Shown: positions 38,447-48,764, counted from the first letter of the stretch. The stretch is 64,000 nt of DNA from Gemmatimonas sp. (GCA_009380025.1 WHSP01000007.1:1-64000), one strand, 5' to 3'. The notes: generated by a model from the sequence alone, not told the origin. Program-made: numbers and translations.

Positions 38447-39856
38447 TCACGGGATCGGCGCATCGGTTCGTGGCGAGTAGCTCTCGAATCGGGTGTACTC
38501 CTTGTGGAACATCAATTGGATCGTGCCGGTCGCGCCGTTCCGCTGTTTGCCGATGATCAGCTCCCCTCGACCTTCCAGGCTGTTCCCGTCTTTGTCGACC
38601 GGACCGTGGTAGTACTCGGGTCGGTAGAGGAACATGATCACATCGGCATCCTGCTCGAGCGCGCCGCTCTCTCGAAGATCCGACATCATGGGTCGCTTGT
38701 CGGGGCGCCCTTCGACGGCGCGAGAGAGCTGCGAGAGCGCGACGACGGGGAGATCGAGCTCTTTGGCCAATGACTTGAGACCGCGGGACACCTCCGAGAC
38801 TTCCTGCTGTCGATTCTCCGTCCGGACGTTCGCCTGCATGAGCTGCAGATAGTCCACGACGACCATCGCGAGATCCGGTCGGTCCGCCTTGAGGCGTCGT
38901 GCCTTCGCCCGCATCTCCAGGATTGAGATGGCAGGTGTGTCGTCGATGTAGATCGGGGCCGTGTTGAGCAGTCCGGCGGCCTGGGCAAGCCGCGGGTAGT
39001 CGTCATCGCGGAGGCGGCCGGTGCGGACCCGGGAGGCGTCTACTCGCGCCTCTGACGTGAGCATTCGCTGAACGAGCGCCTCCTTGCTCATCTCGAGCGA
39101 GAAGAAGGCGACGGCCTTGCGCGCGCCAATCGCCGCGTGCTGGGCTACGTTGAGCGTGAACGCCGTCTTGCCCATCGACGGACGCCCTGCCACGATGACC
39201 AGGTCGCCACGCTGGAAACCGGCGGTCTTCTCGTCGAGATCGTCGAACCCAGTGGGGACGCCAGTGATCGAGGAGCTGTTTTGCGAGAGCAGCTCGATCT
39301 GCTCCATCGCGGGCCAGAGCAGCTCCTTGATCCAGACGAAACCACGCCGATCATGTGTCTGGGCGATCTGAAAGATCTTCTGCTCGGCCTCGTCGAGTAG
39401 CGCTTCCACCGCGCCGCCGGCCTCGTAGGTCTGCTGGATGATCGAGGTGGCGGCTTCGATCAACCTGCGGAGGAGCGCCTTCTCGCGGACGATCCTCGCG
39501 TGATATTCGACGTTGGCGGCCGTCGGCACGGCGTCGAGGAGCTGCGCGAGGTAGGGCGCGCCGCCGACTGCGTCGAAGTCGCCAGAGCCTTTGAGCTCTT
39601 CCGACAGGGTGACTGCATCGACTACCTCCCCTCGCTCCCAGAGCCGTACCATCGCCCGATAGAGACGGCGATGTCCCTCCCGGTAGAACATCGTGTCATC
39701 GACGACTTCGATCGCCTTCACAACTGCGTCGGCGTCGATGAACATCCCCCCCAGGACCGACATCTCCGCCTCGAGCGAGTAGGGCGGACGCCGCTCCGCA
39801 AAGGCGGCCGCCGTCGCGCGCGACGCGGATGGGGTCGGTGGCGATACAGACGACAT
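38447..39856 (-). CDS. dnaB: Replicative DNA helicase DnaB
   Basis: 469 residues. PPYSLEAEMSVLGGMFIDAD is the N-terminal scaffold, GRPSMGKTAFTLNVAQHAA the Walker A, MVVVDYLQLMQ the Walker B, and ALSQLSRAVEGRPDKRPMMS the DNA-binding loop. It unwinds DNA at the replication fork. An interspersed palindromic repeat separates its start from the udg gene upstream. Confidence 0.97.
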   Translation of the reverse strand: MSSVSPPTPSASRATAAAFAERRPPYSLEAEMSVLGGMFIDADAVVKAIEVVDDTMFYREGHRRLYRAMVRLWERGEVVDAVTLSEELKGSGDFDAVGGAPYLAQLLDAVPTAANVEYHARIVREKALLRRLIEAATSIIQQTYEAGGAVEALLDEAEQKIFQIAQTHDRRGFVWIKELLWPAMEQIELLSQNSSSITGVPTGFDDLDEKTAGFQRGDLVIVAGRPSMGKTAFTLNVAQHAAIGARKAVAFFSLEMSKEALVQRMLTSEARVDASRVRTGRLRDDDYPRLAQAAGLLNTAPIYIDDTPAISILEMRAKARRLKADRPDLAMVVVDYLQLMQANVRTENRQQEVSEVSRGLKSLAKELDLPVVALSQLSRAVEGRPDKRPMMSDLRESGALEQDADVIMFLYRPEYYHGPVDKDGNSLEGRGELIIGKQRNGATGTIQLMFHKEYTRFESYSPRTDAPIP

Positions 39857-39908
39857 TCAGTCCTGCGGCCGGAGTGTCGGGACTGGTTCATCCCTGGGTG
39901 CCAGCAGC

Positions 39909-40011
39909 GTCATCCCCGCGAAGCCTGCCCCGGTAGGCTGTAAGCCGAAGGCGGGGATCCAGTCGCACCGTCGGCTGCCGCGCTCTGGATTCCCGCCTTC
40001 GCGGGAATGAC
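39909..40011. repeat. Palindromic interspersed repeat between dnaB and udg
   Basis: GTCATCCCCGCGAAGC at the left matches, as reverse complement with some mismatches, GCCTTCGCGGGAATGAC at the right; inner arms (GCGGGGATCCAG, CTGGATTCCCGC) pair as well. This is the pattern of dispersed palindromic repeats frequently seen in large bacterial genomes. It could fold in RNA between the two genes. Confidence 0.7.
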
Positions 40012-40056
40012 GACCGGGGCGATCAGATACGTCTTCAATGCCGATGCCAGATATTT

Positions 40057-40803
40057 TCATTCGACATCCGCTTCATCAACGATTTGCCGCAGTCGCTGGA
40101 GGTCCGCCCAAACCGGGCGAATCCAGCTCGGGTTCCGCAGGAGGGCCGCGGGGTGATACGTCGCGATCAGCGGGATGCCTTCGTAGCTCTGCGAGCTTCT
40201 GCGTAGACGGCCGATCGGCTGGGAGGTGCCCAGCAGGGTCTGCGCCGGGAAGGTGCCGCACGCCAGGATCGCCGAGGGGCCGATCGTCTGAAGCTGCCCT
40301 TTCAGGAAGGGATTACACGACTCGACCTCATCCGGCTGCGGGTTGCGATTCCCCGGAGGGCGGCACTTCAGGACATTGCAGATGTAGACCGTCTCGCGTG
40401 GAAAGCCGCTGGACGCCAGCAGTTGGTCGAGGAGCTTGCCGGCGCGTCCGACAAATGGACGTCCGGTGCGATCCTCTTCGGCCCCGGGGGCCTCTCCGAC
40501 CACCACGACCCTGGCCGCGGGATCACCCTCTCCGAAAACCACCGTCGAACGGGTCTCGGCGAGACGGCAGGCTGTACACTTGCCCGCAGTTTCGCCAAGA
40601 ACCTGGAGGGAGCGGGTGGCGGCCGGCGCGGAAGGCTCCGGGTGGACCGTCGCTGCCACGGGGGTGGCGATCGGGGCAGCCGGCGCCGCGGCAATCGCTG
40701 ACAGCACCTCGTGCACGTCCTGACTGAAGACGATCTCGATCTCACCGATCTCCCGCCGCTGCTGAAGGTAGCGGGCGAGGAGATTACGCGCTCGGTCGCT
40801 CAT
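40057..40803 (-). CDS. Uracil-DNA glycosylase, family 4 (Fe-S type)
   Basis: 248 residues. CTACRLAETR and a pair of later Cys (CNVLKCRPP, SCNPF) fit the iron-sulfur ligands of type-4 UDG. GEAPGAEEDRTGRPFVGRAG is the catalytic water-activating motif and ATYHPAALLRNP the second. The N-terminal 75 residues are an Ala/Pro-rich extension seen in many members. It removes uracil from DNA. Its ATG overlaps the coaBC stop by four bases. Confidence 0.92.
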   Translation of the reverse strand: MSDRARNLLARYLQQRREIGEIEIVFSQDVHEVLSAIAAAPAAPIATPVAATVHPEPSAPAATRSLQVLGETAGKCTACRLAETRSTVVFGEGDPAARVVVVGEAPGAEEDRTGRPFVGRAGKLLDQLLASSGFPRETVYICNVLKCRPPGNRNPQPDEVESCNPFLKGQLQTIGPSAILACGTFPAQTLLGTSQPIGRLRRSSQSYEGIPLIATYHPAALLRNPSWIRPVWADLQRLRQIVDEADVE

Positions 40804-42023
40804 TCTCCGGCAACCAACCGCTGCGCGACCCGCTCCAGAATCCGCTCGGCCACTTCGTCCTTCGAGAGGAGGGGCAGATCTTCACGCTGACCGGAGGCGT
40901 GGAGGAGGGTCACACGGTTCGTTGGGACTTCGAAGCCCGCGCCTGGCTCGCCCGCGTCGTTCACGACGAGTAGGTCCAGTCGCTTGTCGCGCAGCTTCTT
41001 CGTAGCGTTCTCGATCGGGTTCTCGGTCTCGAGGGCAAAGCCGACGACGACAGCTCCGGGCTTGCGCAGGGACATCGTGCTGCCCAGCACATCCGGCGTG
41101 TGTTCCAACACAATCTCGGGAATGCTGTCTCCCTGCTTCTTGATTTTCTGGTCCCGAGTGCTGACGGGACGGAAGTCAGCGACCGCCGCCGCCATGATCA
41201 GCACGTCCGAGCGGTTCAAGTGCCGACGGACGGCGTCGGCCATCTCGATCGCCGTCTCGATTTCGATCCGTCGGACCCCCGCGGGCGTTCGCAGAGGGGA
41301 AGGGCCAGAAACCAGGAGGACATCCGCTCCCATCCGCCAGGCGGCTGACGCGAGGGAGAACCCCATGCGTCCCGACGAACGGTTGCCGAGGAAGCGAACG
41401 GGATCGATCGGTTCGCGAGTGGGCCCCGCCGTCACGATGACGCGCTTCCCCGATAATGGAGTCTCACCCGTCAACGACCGTGCCGCCCACTCCATCAGTT
41501 CATCGGGCTCGATCATCCGGCCGGGGCCCGCGCGCTCTCCGAATGCCAGGAGTCCCTCCGCCGGACCCGCCACGTGGTACCCGATCTCCTGCAGCCTTGC
41601 GAGGTTCGCCTGCGTCTGGGGGTGGGTATACATCCGATCGTTCATCGCGGGAGCAAAAAGGACCGGAGCCTTTGTTGCGAGCAGGATGCAGCCGAGGAGG
41701 TGATCGGCCATACCGGCCGCTGCCTGGGCGATGAAGTTGGCAGTAGCGGGCGCGATGAGCACGAGGTCGGCTTCACGGGCGAGGCGGATGTGCAGCAGCG
41801 GGTCTCCCGGGGCGTACAGATCCGAAAGAACCGACCGACCAGTCAGCGCCTCGAAGGAGAGCGGGCGGACGAACTCGAATGCCGCGGCCGTCGGGACGAC
41901 GTCGACCGCGGATCCGGCCAGAGTCAACTCGCGCGCGAGGCCGATCGACTTGAACGCAGCGATGCCGCCCGTGACGCCGAGGACGATCCGACGACCACTG
42001 AAGGGGGGTCTCTCGACCCGCAC
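40800..42023 (-). CDS. coaBC: Bifunctional phosphopantothenoylcysteine decarboxylase/phosphopantothenate-cysteine ligase
   Basis: 407 residues. The CoaC half has VLGVTGGIAAFKSIGLAREL, the active-site His in PLLHIRLAREADLVLIAPAT and the PAMNDRMY motif. The CoaB half begins at VIVTAGPTREPIDPVRFLGN and includes NRSSGRMGFSLA and LIMAAAVADFRP. Together they turn phosphopantothenate and cysteine into phosphopantetheine for CoA. rpoZ lies 8 bp upstream. Confidence 0.96.
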   Translation of the reverse strand: MRVERPPFSGRRIVLGVTGGIAAFKSIGLARELTLAGSAVDVVPTAAAFEFVRPLSFEALTGRSVLSDLYAPGDPLLHIRLAREADLVLIAPATANFIAQAAAGMADHLLGCILLATKAPVLFAPAMNDRMYTHPQTQANLARLQEIGYHVAGPAEGLLAFGERAGPGRMIEPDELMEWAARSLTGETPLSGKRVIVTAGPTREPIDPVRFLGNRSSGRMGFSLASAAWRMGADVLLVSGPSPLRTPAGVRRIEIETAIEMADAVRRHLNRSDVLIMAAAVADFRPVSTRDQKIKKQGDSIPEIVLEHTPDVLGSTMSLRKPGAVVVGFALETENPIENATKKLRDKRLDLLVVNDAGEPGAGFEVPTNRVTLLHASGQREDLPLLSKDEVAERILERVAQRLVAGE

Positions 42024-42031
42024 TCGATGTT

Positions 42032-42262
42032 CTACACTTCGGAAGGTCGGCGAGCGACGAGCTCGAACGCCACTTCCCCGCGGGCGACTGCTTCGAGGGC
42101 CGTGGTCGTGAGCTTTTCGCGCAGCTCGCCGGGCAGTGGCTCTTCGGCGAACTGACTACGAGTGAACTCGTTCAGGCTGCGGGCGTACTTCGCCGCGACC
42201 AGAACACCGAGATACTTGCTGTCCGTGCGGCGCGCGAGGGCGCCGGGAGTCACCACATGCAT
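42032..42262 (-). CDS. rpoZ: RNA polymerase omega subunit
   Basis: 76 residues. KYLGVLVAAKYARSLNE matches the conserved omega/Rpb6 helix (ALVAARRARQL in others), and EKLTTTALEAVARGEVAFE the second conserved stretch. Placement between gmk and coaBC is a common bacterial arrangement and supports the call. Confidence 0.85.
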   Translation of the reverse strand: MHVVTPGALARRTDSKYLGVLVAAKYARSLNEFTRSQFAEEPLPGELREKLTTTALEAVARGEVAFELVARRPSEV

Positions 42263-42290
42263 ATTGAATCGTCAGCTGAGGAAATAAGTG

Positions 42291-42941
42291 CTATCGTCCA
42301 AGAACCCGATCGACGTCGCTGATGAGGCTGCGAACTTCCTCCTGGAGATCGACTCGCCGGAAGATCCTGAGTGCCTCCGCCTCGAGGATCGTCTCGACCG
42401 ACCCGACGGCCGCCGCAAGGTTGTCGTTGACGACGACATAGTCGAACTCGGCGGCAGCATTCAGCTCCTCACGAGCAGCCAACAGACGATGGCGGCGGAC
42501 CTCACCGTCTTCACTGCCCCGCCCGATGAGCCGCTGCGCCAGCTCAGCCCCGTCCGGCGGAAGGACGAATATCGATACGGCATCGGGAACCACGTCCTTC
42601 ACCTGCCGGGACCCCTGGACGTCGATGTCGAGCAATAGAAAATGGTGCCGATCTCGGGCTTGAACAAGGTTTCGCCGCGGCGTGCCGTAGAGGTATCCGT
42701 GCACCTCCGCCCACTCGAGGAGCTCGCCCTCCGCGATCATCCGACGGAACTCCTCCTCCGTGTGGAAGAAGTAGTCGACGCCGTCCCGTTCGGTTCGCCG
42801 GGCCGGACGGGTCGTCGCGGAAATCGAGAACTCGACATCGCGGCGCCGCGTGCTCAATTCGCGGGCGATCGTCGTCTTGCCGGCGCCCGAGGGGGCAGCG
42901 AAGATGACAGGAAAGGTCCGGATCGTGCCGCGGTCACTCAC
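42291..42941 (-). CDS. gmk: Guanylate kinase
   Basis: 216 residues. VIFAAPSGAGKTTIAREL is the Walker A, then SISATTRPARRTERDGVDYF and the GMP-binding EWAEVHGYLYGTPR, and LLLDIDVQGSRQVKD. It phosphorylates GMP to GDP. Overlaps the yicC-like gene by four bases and precedes rpoZ and coaBC. Confidence 0.97.
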   Translation of the reverse strand: MSDRGTIRTFPVIFAAPSGAGKTTIARELSTRRRDVEFSISATTRPARRTERDGVDYFFHTEEEFRRMIAEGELLEWAEVHGYLYGTPRRNLVQARDRHHFLLLDIDVQGSRQVKDVVPDAVSIFVLPPDGAELAQRLIGRGSEDGEVRRHRLLAAREELNAAAEFDYVVVNDNLAAAVGSVETILEAEALRIFRRVDLQEEVRSLISDVDRVLGR

Positions 42942-43831
42942 TCGACGTTCTCCACCTGCTCGCGAAGCCGCTCGATCTCATCTTTGATCGCGACGACCAG
43001 GTGAGAGATGGGCGAGTCATTCGCTTTCGAGCCGATCGTGTTGGCCTCCCTGTGCATTTCCTGTACAAGGAACGCGAGGCGCTTCCCCACGGGCTCGTTG
43101 GAGGCGGCGTCGAGGAGCTCGAGGAAGAGGTCGTCGTGGGAGCGAAAGCGGACGAGCTCCTCGTTCAGATCCCACCGTTCGGCCAGCATCGCAATCTCCT
43201 GCGCGATCCGATCCGGGTCCGGTGCCGCCCCGTCGAGGAGCGCAGCGACTGCCGCTTTCAGCCGGTTTCTCTCCGCCTCGAGACGCTGTGGCGCCCGTTC
43301 CGCGATCCGGTCGAGCGCGTCCTCGATCGCGTCGATTCGGCCGCGCAGGTCGGCCTCGAGTCGCTTCCCTTCATCCTCCCGCATCGCGATCACCTGCGAG
43401 GCTGCTTCGTCTACGATCGGACGAAGTTCGTCGACTTCGAGCTCGACGCTGTCTTCCTCGTCGTCGGCTCGGACGATGATATCATTGTAGCGAGCGAGGA
43501 GCGCCAGGTCGGGTTCGCCTCCGACGTTGAATCGCTCTGACAATTCGCGGAATAGATGGAGGTAGTTCTGAATCCGTTCCTCGTCGAGTCGATAGCCGGA
43601 CGTTTCCGAGGATCCCTCGCTCGCCTCCCAGCGCGCCGTCAAGTTGACGTGGCCACGGCCGATGCGGGATCGGAGCCACTCCCGGACATCGTTCTCCCAC
43701 TTTCCGAGCGCGGACGGGAGCCGGGAATTGAGGTTGAAGTATCGGTGGTTGACCGTTCGTAGCTCAACGCGCAGGACCCCGGCGCCGGTCGTGCCCGACG
43801 CTTCACCATAGCCGGTCATGCTCCGAATCAT
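42938..43831 (-). CDS. YicC family protein (endoribonuclease-associated)
   Basis: 297 residues, the usual length. The N terminus MIRSMTGYGEASG and ELRTVNHRYFNLNSRLP are diagnostic for YicC, and the C terminus TIGSKANDSPISHLVVAIKD is conserved as well. YicC has been linked to RNA decay. It starts the yicC-gmk-rpoZ-coaBC-udg run. Confidence 0.93.
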   Translation of the reverse strand: MIRSMTGYGEASGTTGAGVLRVELRTVNHRYFNLNSRLPSALGKWENDVREWLRSRIGRGHVNLTARWEASEGSSETSGYRLDEERIQNYLHLFRELSERFNVGGEPDLALLARYNDIIVRADDEEDSVELEVDELRPIVDEAASQVIAMREDEGKRLEADLRGRIDAIEDALDRIAERAPQRLEAERNRLKAAVAALLDGAAPDPDRIAQEIAMLAERWDLNEELVRFRSHDDLFLELLDAASNEPVGKRLAFLVQEMHREANTIGSKANDSPISHLVVAIKDEIERLREQVENVE

Positions 43832-43913
43832 CGATCGAGCTCCATCCGAGTAGAATCGTGATCCTGGCTTTCGGCCGGAGGATTGTCGACGTACTTCCTT
43901 ACACGTGAGGTCG

Positions 43914-45815
43914 TCAATTCGTGAACCGCCAGCTGACGCCGTAGACGATCCGAGGGAAGGCCGGAGGGACTCCCGGCATATCGATGGCCGTTTGATCGTT
44001 CAGGATGTTTTCCCATATCAAGTACGCGCGAACATCGATGATCCTGAGAGTGAAGTAGAAGTTGAGCAACTGGTACGGATCGGTCGACGTGTCGAACGGT
44101 AGACCGGGCTCCTCGGGGACGAATGCGCGCCCACGGCGTATGCCCTCGATTCGAACCACCGGCTCCAGCTGGCCTTCATAGTAAGCACGGTGGAAGACGA
44201 TGCCGGCACGACCGATGGAAGTCGGGACGTACGGCCTGCTCCCCCCGTCGTCGAAATGGGTGTACCATCCTTCCAGTCTCAGGGCGCCCGATGTTCCGGG
44301 TACGCCGATGTTGAAGAATGCCTCGCCACCGAGGAGGCTCTCCCCCGAGACCGTCGGCGAACCGCGGTCGAACGGTAAACTGAACGGCCCCAGGTCGGTG
44401 CCCGTCGACCCGAACGCAGCGATGCCCAGCGCTCCGAATGGTCCGCTCAACTCGACCCCTCCACGCCATCCTGTGACGTCAGCTACGAATAGGCTGTCAG
44501 CGAGGACATCGACGAGGACGGTGTCCAGGGGCTCTTCGGGCGGTCCTTCGATGGTGTCCGGCACCTGAACGGGGAAGTAGTGAGGGACGAAGCGGGTGCC
44601 AGCCGTTACCGATCCGAAGACGGACAATGGAGCGAATGGCGTCGCAGTGGCAGTAACCCGCACGCTGCTCGCCGCGGTCCCGTCTGCGTTGGCGAGGTCG
44701 CCTTCGGTTTCGAGCCGCAGACCGCGAACTGGCCGGAGGACGCTTCGCAAACCAGCCTCGAACGTTGGCATTGGAGAGGGGGGGTCACCAGAATCGCGAA
44801 CGCGCGTGGTGGCCTCCAGCCCGAATCGCTCCGATGAGTAGGCCCCACGGAGAACTCCCTGCGTGGTGCGGAGAAGCTCAGGAATCACGGTGTCCGCCTT
44901 CTCTTCCGCGGAGCTTCGACCGACGATCGCCTGTAGGAAGAGCCGATCGGTCAACCGTCGCGTTCCACGCAACACCAGGTCGCTCCGGGTATACTCCCTG
45001 GGGTAGACCGTGCCACTTCGATCGATCCCGGTGCGGCGCCACTCCAGTTCGAGACCGGTATCGTCGTTGAAGCCGTGGCTCAGGCGGAAGACGGCGTTCG
45101 ACTGGGAGTAGTCCTCGTTGATCCCCACCCCACTAGTACTGACGATGTCGAAAGCACCCGTAGCCGTCGTGTGACGGCGGATGCCCCGGCTGAAAAGCGC
45201 CCGCAGGAGGCGAATCTGGGACGCTCCAGTCCCCAGCTCGACGATCGAGTAGGGCTCCGGCCGGTGAAGCTCGTAGGTCTCGACTTCGACCCGGATCCCC
45301 ATGAGGGAGCGTTCGATCCGCAGAGAGCTTACATCGTACAGGGAGAGGGCCTCGAGCTCCGGCATTCCGCTTCCCAACGAGTCGAGCTCATAGCCGTTCA
45401 GGAACACACGCAAACGAGCGCCAGCGAACCCCATCGCGGTGAGCCCGACGGGACGGCCGAACCCGCCGGCCCGGAAGCGCGTGATTCCGGGGAGCAGCTC
45501 CAGGAAGTCGAGTAGGGTAAGGCCAGGCAGTTGGGCGAACTCCTCGCGCGTCCAGACCCAGCTACCGGTAGCCCACCCCGACGGCAGGATATCGGGAAAG
45601 GGAGGAATGACCGGTACCTCCACCGACGATTCAGCCTGCTCGCGTAGTTCGGTCGGTATCGTGTCCTCCTCCGCCTCGTCGGGCGGGATCGGGATGCGAA
45701 CGGTGTCCTCGGGGATGGTATCGGGAGTTACCTGCGCGAGCCCGGCGACGGGGAGGAGCAACACTACGGACAGAAAGGCGACGAGCCAGGCCCACCGAAG
45801 GGGCCTGGCTCGCAC
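43914..45815 (-). CDS. TonB-dependent receptor plug-containing outer-membrane protein
   Basis: About 633 residues from the GTG at 45815 (VRARPLRWAWLVAFLSVVLL, signal peptide). After a Pro/Glu-rich linker comes a plug-like domain (LPGLTLLDFLELLPGITRFR, FNGYELDSLGS) and then a strand-rich barrel ending WRFTN. A TonB box is not evident. An alternative GTG at 45845 overlaps the pepA end. Such proteins are outer-membrane importers or relatives; substrate unknown. The preceding pepA gene lies just upstream on the same strand. Confidence 0.68.
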   Translation of the reverse strand: MRARPLRWAWLVAFLSVVLLLPVAGLAQVTPDTIPEDTVRIPIPPDEAEEDTIPTELREQAESSVEVPVIPPFPDILPSGWATGSWVWTREEFAQLPGLTLLDFLELLPGITRFRAGGFGRPVGLTAMGFAGARLRVFLNGYELDSLGSGMPELEALSLYDVSSLRIERSLMGIRVEVETYELHRPEPYSIVELGTGASQIRLLRALFSRGIRRHTTATGAFDIVSTSGVGINEDYSQSNAVFRLSHGFNDDTGLELEWRRTGIDRSGTVYPREYTRSDLVLRGTRRLTDRLFLQAIVGRSSAEEKADTVIPELLRTTQGVLRGAYSSERFGLEATTRVRDSGDPPSPMPTFEAGLRSVLRPVRGLRLETEGDLANADGTAASSVRVTATATPFAPLSVFGSVTAGTRFVPHYFPVQVPDTIEGPPEEPLDTVLVDVLADSLFVADVTGWRGGVELSGPFGALGIAAFGSTGTDLGPFSLPFDRGSPTVSGESLLGGEAFFNIGVPGTSGALRLEGWYTHFDDGGSRPYVPTSIGRAGIVFHRAYYEGQLEPVVRIEGIRRGRAFVPEEPGLPFDTSTDPYQLLNFYFTLRIIDVRAYLIWENILNDQTAIDMPGVPPAFPRIVYGVSWRFTN

Positions 45816-45834
45816 CGCAAGCGGAAACGCGCCT

Positions 45835-47352
45835 CTATGAGGCACGAGAGAGAACCCAGTCGACGAAGAGCCGCGTCGGCACACCTGTCGCCCCCTTGGT
45901 CTGGTAGGCGAGCTTCCCTTCCCCGTACGCGGTGCCGGCGATATCCAGGTGGGCCCAGGGAAAATCGCCCACGAACTCGCGGAGGAACCAAGCGGCCGTG
46001 ATGGTCCCCGCGGGACGGCCGCCGGAGTTCTTGATGTCCGCATAGTCCGACTTGATCTGCTCCCGGTATTCCTCGAACATCGGGAGTGGCCAGACCCGCT
46101 CACCCACGCGGTCTCCCGCTCGTCGGATCTCCTCGATCAAGCCGTCATCGTTACCGCAAACGGCACTCGCCTGCGCGCCTAGCGCGATCACACAAGCGCC
46201 GGTGAGGGTTGCGGCGTCAACCACCGCCGCCGGATCGAACCGACGCAGGTACGACAACGCGTCCGCCAGGATCAAGCGGCCCTCGGCGTCCGTGTTGACC
46301 ACTTCGATCGTCTTCCCGAGGTGGCTCCGGATCACGTCGCCAGGCTTTATCGCCCTACCAGAGAGCAAGTTCTCCGATGACGGGATCACTCCAACCACGT
46401 TGGCCGGAACGTCGAGCTCGCCAATCGCATGCATCGCCCCCAGGACTGCAGCACCTCCACACATGTCGAACTTCATCTCCTCCATCCCCTGCGATGGCTT
46501 GATGGAGATTCCGCCCGCGTCGAAGGTCAGACCCTTGCCGAGTAGCACGAGGGGCTTGGCCTCCGCAGGGCCCTTGCGATGCTCGAGGACGATCAGTCGA
46601 GGCTCCTGCTCTGAGCCCTGGGCGACGGCGAGGATCGCCCCCAGCCCTTCCTGCTCCATCTCGGACGGGCCGAGTATCGTCACCTTCATCCCGAATGTCG
46701 ATGCGATCCCCCTCGCACGCTCGGCGAGATACTCGGGGGTGGCGTAGTTCCCCGGGAGATTGCCGAGCGTTCTCGCGAGGCTCTCCCCATTTCCGAGGGC
46801 CGATCCGACTCGTACTCCCGCCTCCATTGCGGCCACTCGCTCCTCGACGGGCTCGAGGATATCCATGCGCCGCAGCCCGGGCTGGGAGGCGTTGTTCTCC
46901 CTCTTCGTCTTCAGCTCATCGAACGAATAGCTGCCGAGAACGGCGCCTTCTGCAAGGGCTCGCGCATTCTTGACAGTCACGTTCTCAGAGGGTTGCCGGT
47001 CCTGCAGCGGCGCGAGGGTCGCCAAGCTCGCCACGCCAAGTCTTCCCGCCTGCTTCACAGCCGTCGCCGCGGCCCGTCTGATCCGTTCGAGGTCGAAGTC
47101 CTCCCGCTTCCCCAGTCCGATCAGGAGCACTCGTTCGGCGGCGATGGCCCCTTCCGGAGGGTAGAGTAGCAAATGCTGCCCCTCCCGAGCCTTGAAGTCG
47201 CCGCGCTGCAGCACTTCGGAGATTCGACCGCTCAGACGCTCGTCGACCCCAGCGACAGGGGCAGCCAGAGATCCCCTATCCTCGAAGAGCATCACCGCGA
47301 GCAGCGGAGTCGAGTAATCGACGCAATCGGCCTGAACGACAGCTATTTCCAT
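45835..47352 (-). CDS. pepA: Leucyl aminopeptidase (M17 family)
   Basis: 505 residues. The metal and catalytic motifs are VLLGKGLTFDAGGISIKPS, MKFDMCGGAAVLGAM and VVNTDAEGRLILADALSYL, which together define M17. It removes N-terminal residues, preferring leucine, in cytoplasmic peptide turnover. The TonB-receptor-like gene follows directly. Confidence 0.96.
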   Translation of the reverse strand: MEIAVVQADCVDYSTPLLAVMLFEDRGSLAAPVAGVDERLSGRISEVLQRGDFKAREGQHLLLYPPEGAIAAERVLLIGLGKREDFDLERIRRAAATAVKQAGRLGVASLATLAPLQDRQPSENVTVKNARALAEGAVLGSYSFDELKTKRENNASQPGLRRMDILEPVEERVAAMEAGVRVGSALGNGESLARTLGNLPGNYATPEYLAERARGIASTFGMKVTILGPSEMEQEGLGAILAVAQGSEQEPRLIVLEHRKGPAEAKPLVLLGKGLTFDAGGISIKPSQGMEEMKFDMCGGAAVLGAMHAIGELDVPANVVGVIPSSENLLSGRAIKPGDVIRSHLGKTIEVVNTDAEGRLILADALSYLRRFDPAAVVDAATLTGACVIALGAQASAVCGNDDGLIEEIRRAGDRVGERVWPLPMFEEYREQIKSDYADIKNSGGRPAGTITAAWFLREFVGDFPWAHLDIAGTAYGEGKLAYQTKGATGVPTRLFVDWVLSRAS

Positions 47353-47409
47353 GGGACGATGAATACCGTAAACGAGGACGGGGGAACACTGTGGCTCCCC
47401 CGGCCTCGT

Positions 47410-48711
47410 TTACATGTTCTCGATGATCGCGCGCCCGAAGTCCGACGTCGAAACCTTGGTCGCCTCTTCCATGAGACGGTGGAAGTCGTAGGTCACCGTC
47501 TTTTGATCGATTGCGCCCTGCAAGCCCTGCACGATCAAGTCGGCAGCGTCGCCCCACCCCAGGTAGCGTAGCATCATCTCGCCCGAGAGGATGACCGAGC
47601 CGGGGTTGACCATGTCCTTGCCGGCGTACTTGGGGGCCGTACCGTGCGTGGCCTCGAAGATCGCATGGCCGGTCACGTAGTTGATGTTGGCCCCCGGAGC
47701 GATGCCGATTCCGCCGACCTGGGCGGCCAGGGCATCCGAGACGTAATCCCCATTCAGATTTAGCGTGGCGATGACGTCGTATTCGCGAGGCCGCGTGAGA
47801 ATCTGCTGCAGGAAAGCATCCGCGATCACGTCCTTCACGATGATCTTGCCGGCGGCCTCCGCTTGCTGCTGGGCGTCGTTGGCGGCCGTCGCTCCGCTCT
47901 GCTCCTTGATCCTGTCGTACTCGGCCCAGGTGAAGACGTGGTCTCCAAACTCGCGCTCGGCGACTTCATATCCCCACGTCTTGAAGGCCCCCTCCGTGAA
48001 CTTCATGATATTGCCCTTGTGCACGAGCGTCACGGAGCGGCGCCCGTTCTGGAGGGTGTACCGGATCGCGGCCCGCATGAGACGCTCGGTTCCCTCGATC
48101 GAAACCGGCTTGAGCCCGATTCCGGACGTCTGGGGAAAGCGAATCTTCCCGTACTGCTCGGGGAATTGCTCCTCGAGCAGCTGAATCAGGCGCGAAACTT
48201 CGGCCGTCCCCTCCTGGAACTCGATGCCGGCGTAGATGTCCTCCGTGTTCTCACGGAAGATGACCATGTCCACATCGCCCGGGGAGCGGACCGGTGAGGG
48301 TACACCGTCGAACCACCGAACGGGTCGCACGCAGGCGTACAAGTCCAGCTTCTGCCGGAGTGCGACGTTCAGCGAGCGGATTCCGCCGCCCACCGGCGTG
48401 GTCAGCGGTCCCTTGATGCCGACGAGATAGGTGCGGAACGCTTCGAGCGTGGCCTCCGGGAGCCAGTCTCCGGTTGCGTTGAAAGCCTTCTCACCGGCCA
48501 GAACCTCCATCCACTGGAGCTTCTTCGCTCCTCCATACGCCTTCTCGACTGCCGCGTCGAGAACGGGCTGCGAGGCGGCCCAGATGTCGACACCCGTGCC
48601 GTCCCCTTCGATGAATGGAACGATTGGGTTCGAAGGAACCTGCAACTCCTCGTTCTGGATCGTGATCTGCTCGCCCGCCTCGGGCGGAGCAGGTTGCCAG
48701 CCGTTCACCAT
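47410..48711 (-). CDS. icd: NADP-dependent isocitrate dehydrogenase
   Basis: 433 residues. [36 protein letters not shown] (substrate Ser and Arg), [16 protein letters not shown] and [11 protein letters not shown] are present, as in prokaryotic NADP-type enzymes. It decarboxylates isocitrate to 2-oxoglutarate in the TCA cycle. gltA lies upstream on the same strand with a terminator between them. Confidence 0.96.
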   Translation of the reverse strand: MVNGWQPAPPEAGEQITIQNEELQVPSNPIVPFIEGDGTGVDIWAASQPVLDAAVEKAYGGAKKLQWMEVLAGEKAFNATGDWLPEATLEAFRTYLVGIKGPLTTPVGGGIRSLNVALRQKLDLYACVRPVRWFDGVPSPVRSPGDVDMVIFRENTEDIYAGIEFQEGTAEVSRLIQLLEEQFPEQYGKIRFPQTSGIGLKPVSIEGTERLMRAAIRYTLQNGRRSVTLVHKGNIMKFTEGAFKTWGYEVAEREFGDHVFTWAEYDRIKEQSGATAANDAQQQAEAAGKIIVKDVIADAFLQQILTRPREYDVIATLNLNGDYVSDALAAQVGGIGIAPGANINYVTGHAIFEATHGTAPKYAGKDMVNPGSVILSGEMMLRYLGWGDAADLIVQGLQGAIDQKTVTYDFHRLMEEATKVSTSDFGRAIIENM

Positions 48712-48764
48712 GGTTACGTCGTCGGTTCGATGTGGTGCTGAGGTCGGATAAACAGAAACGGGGC

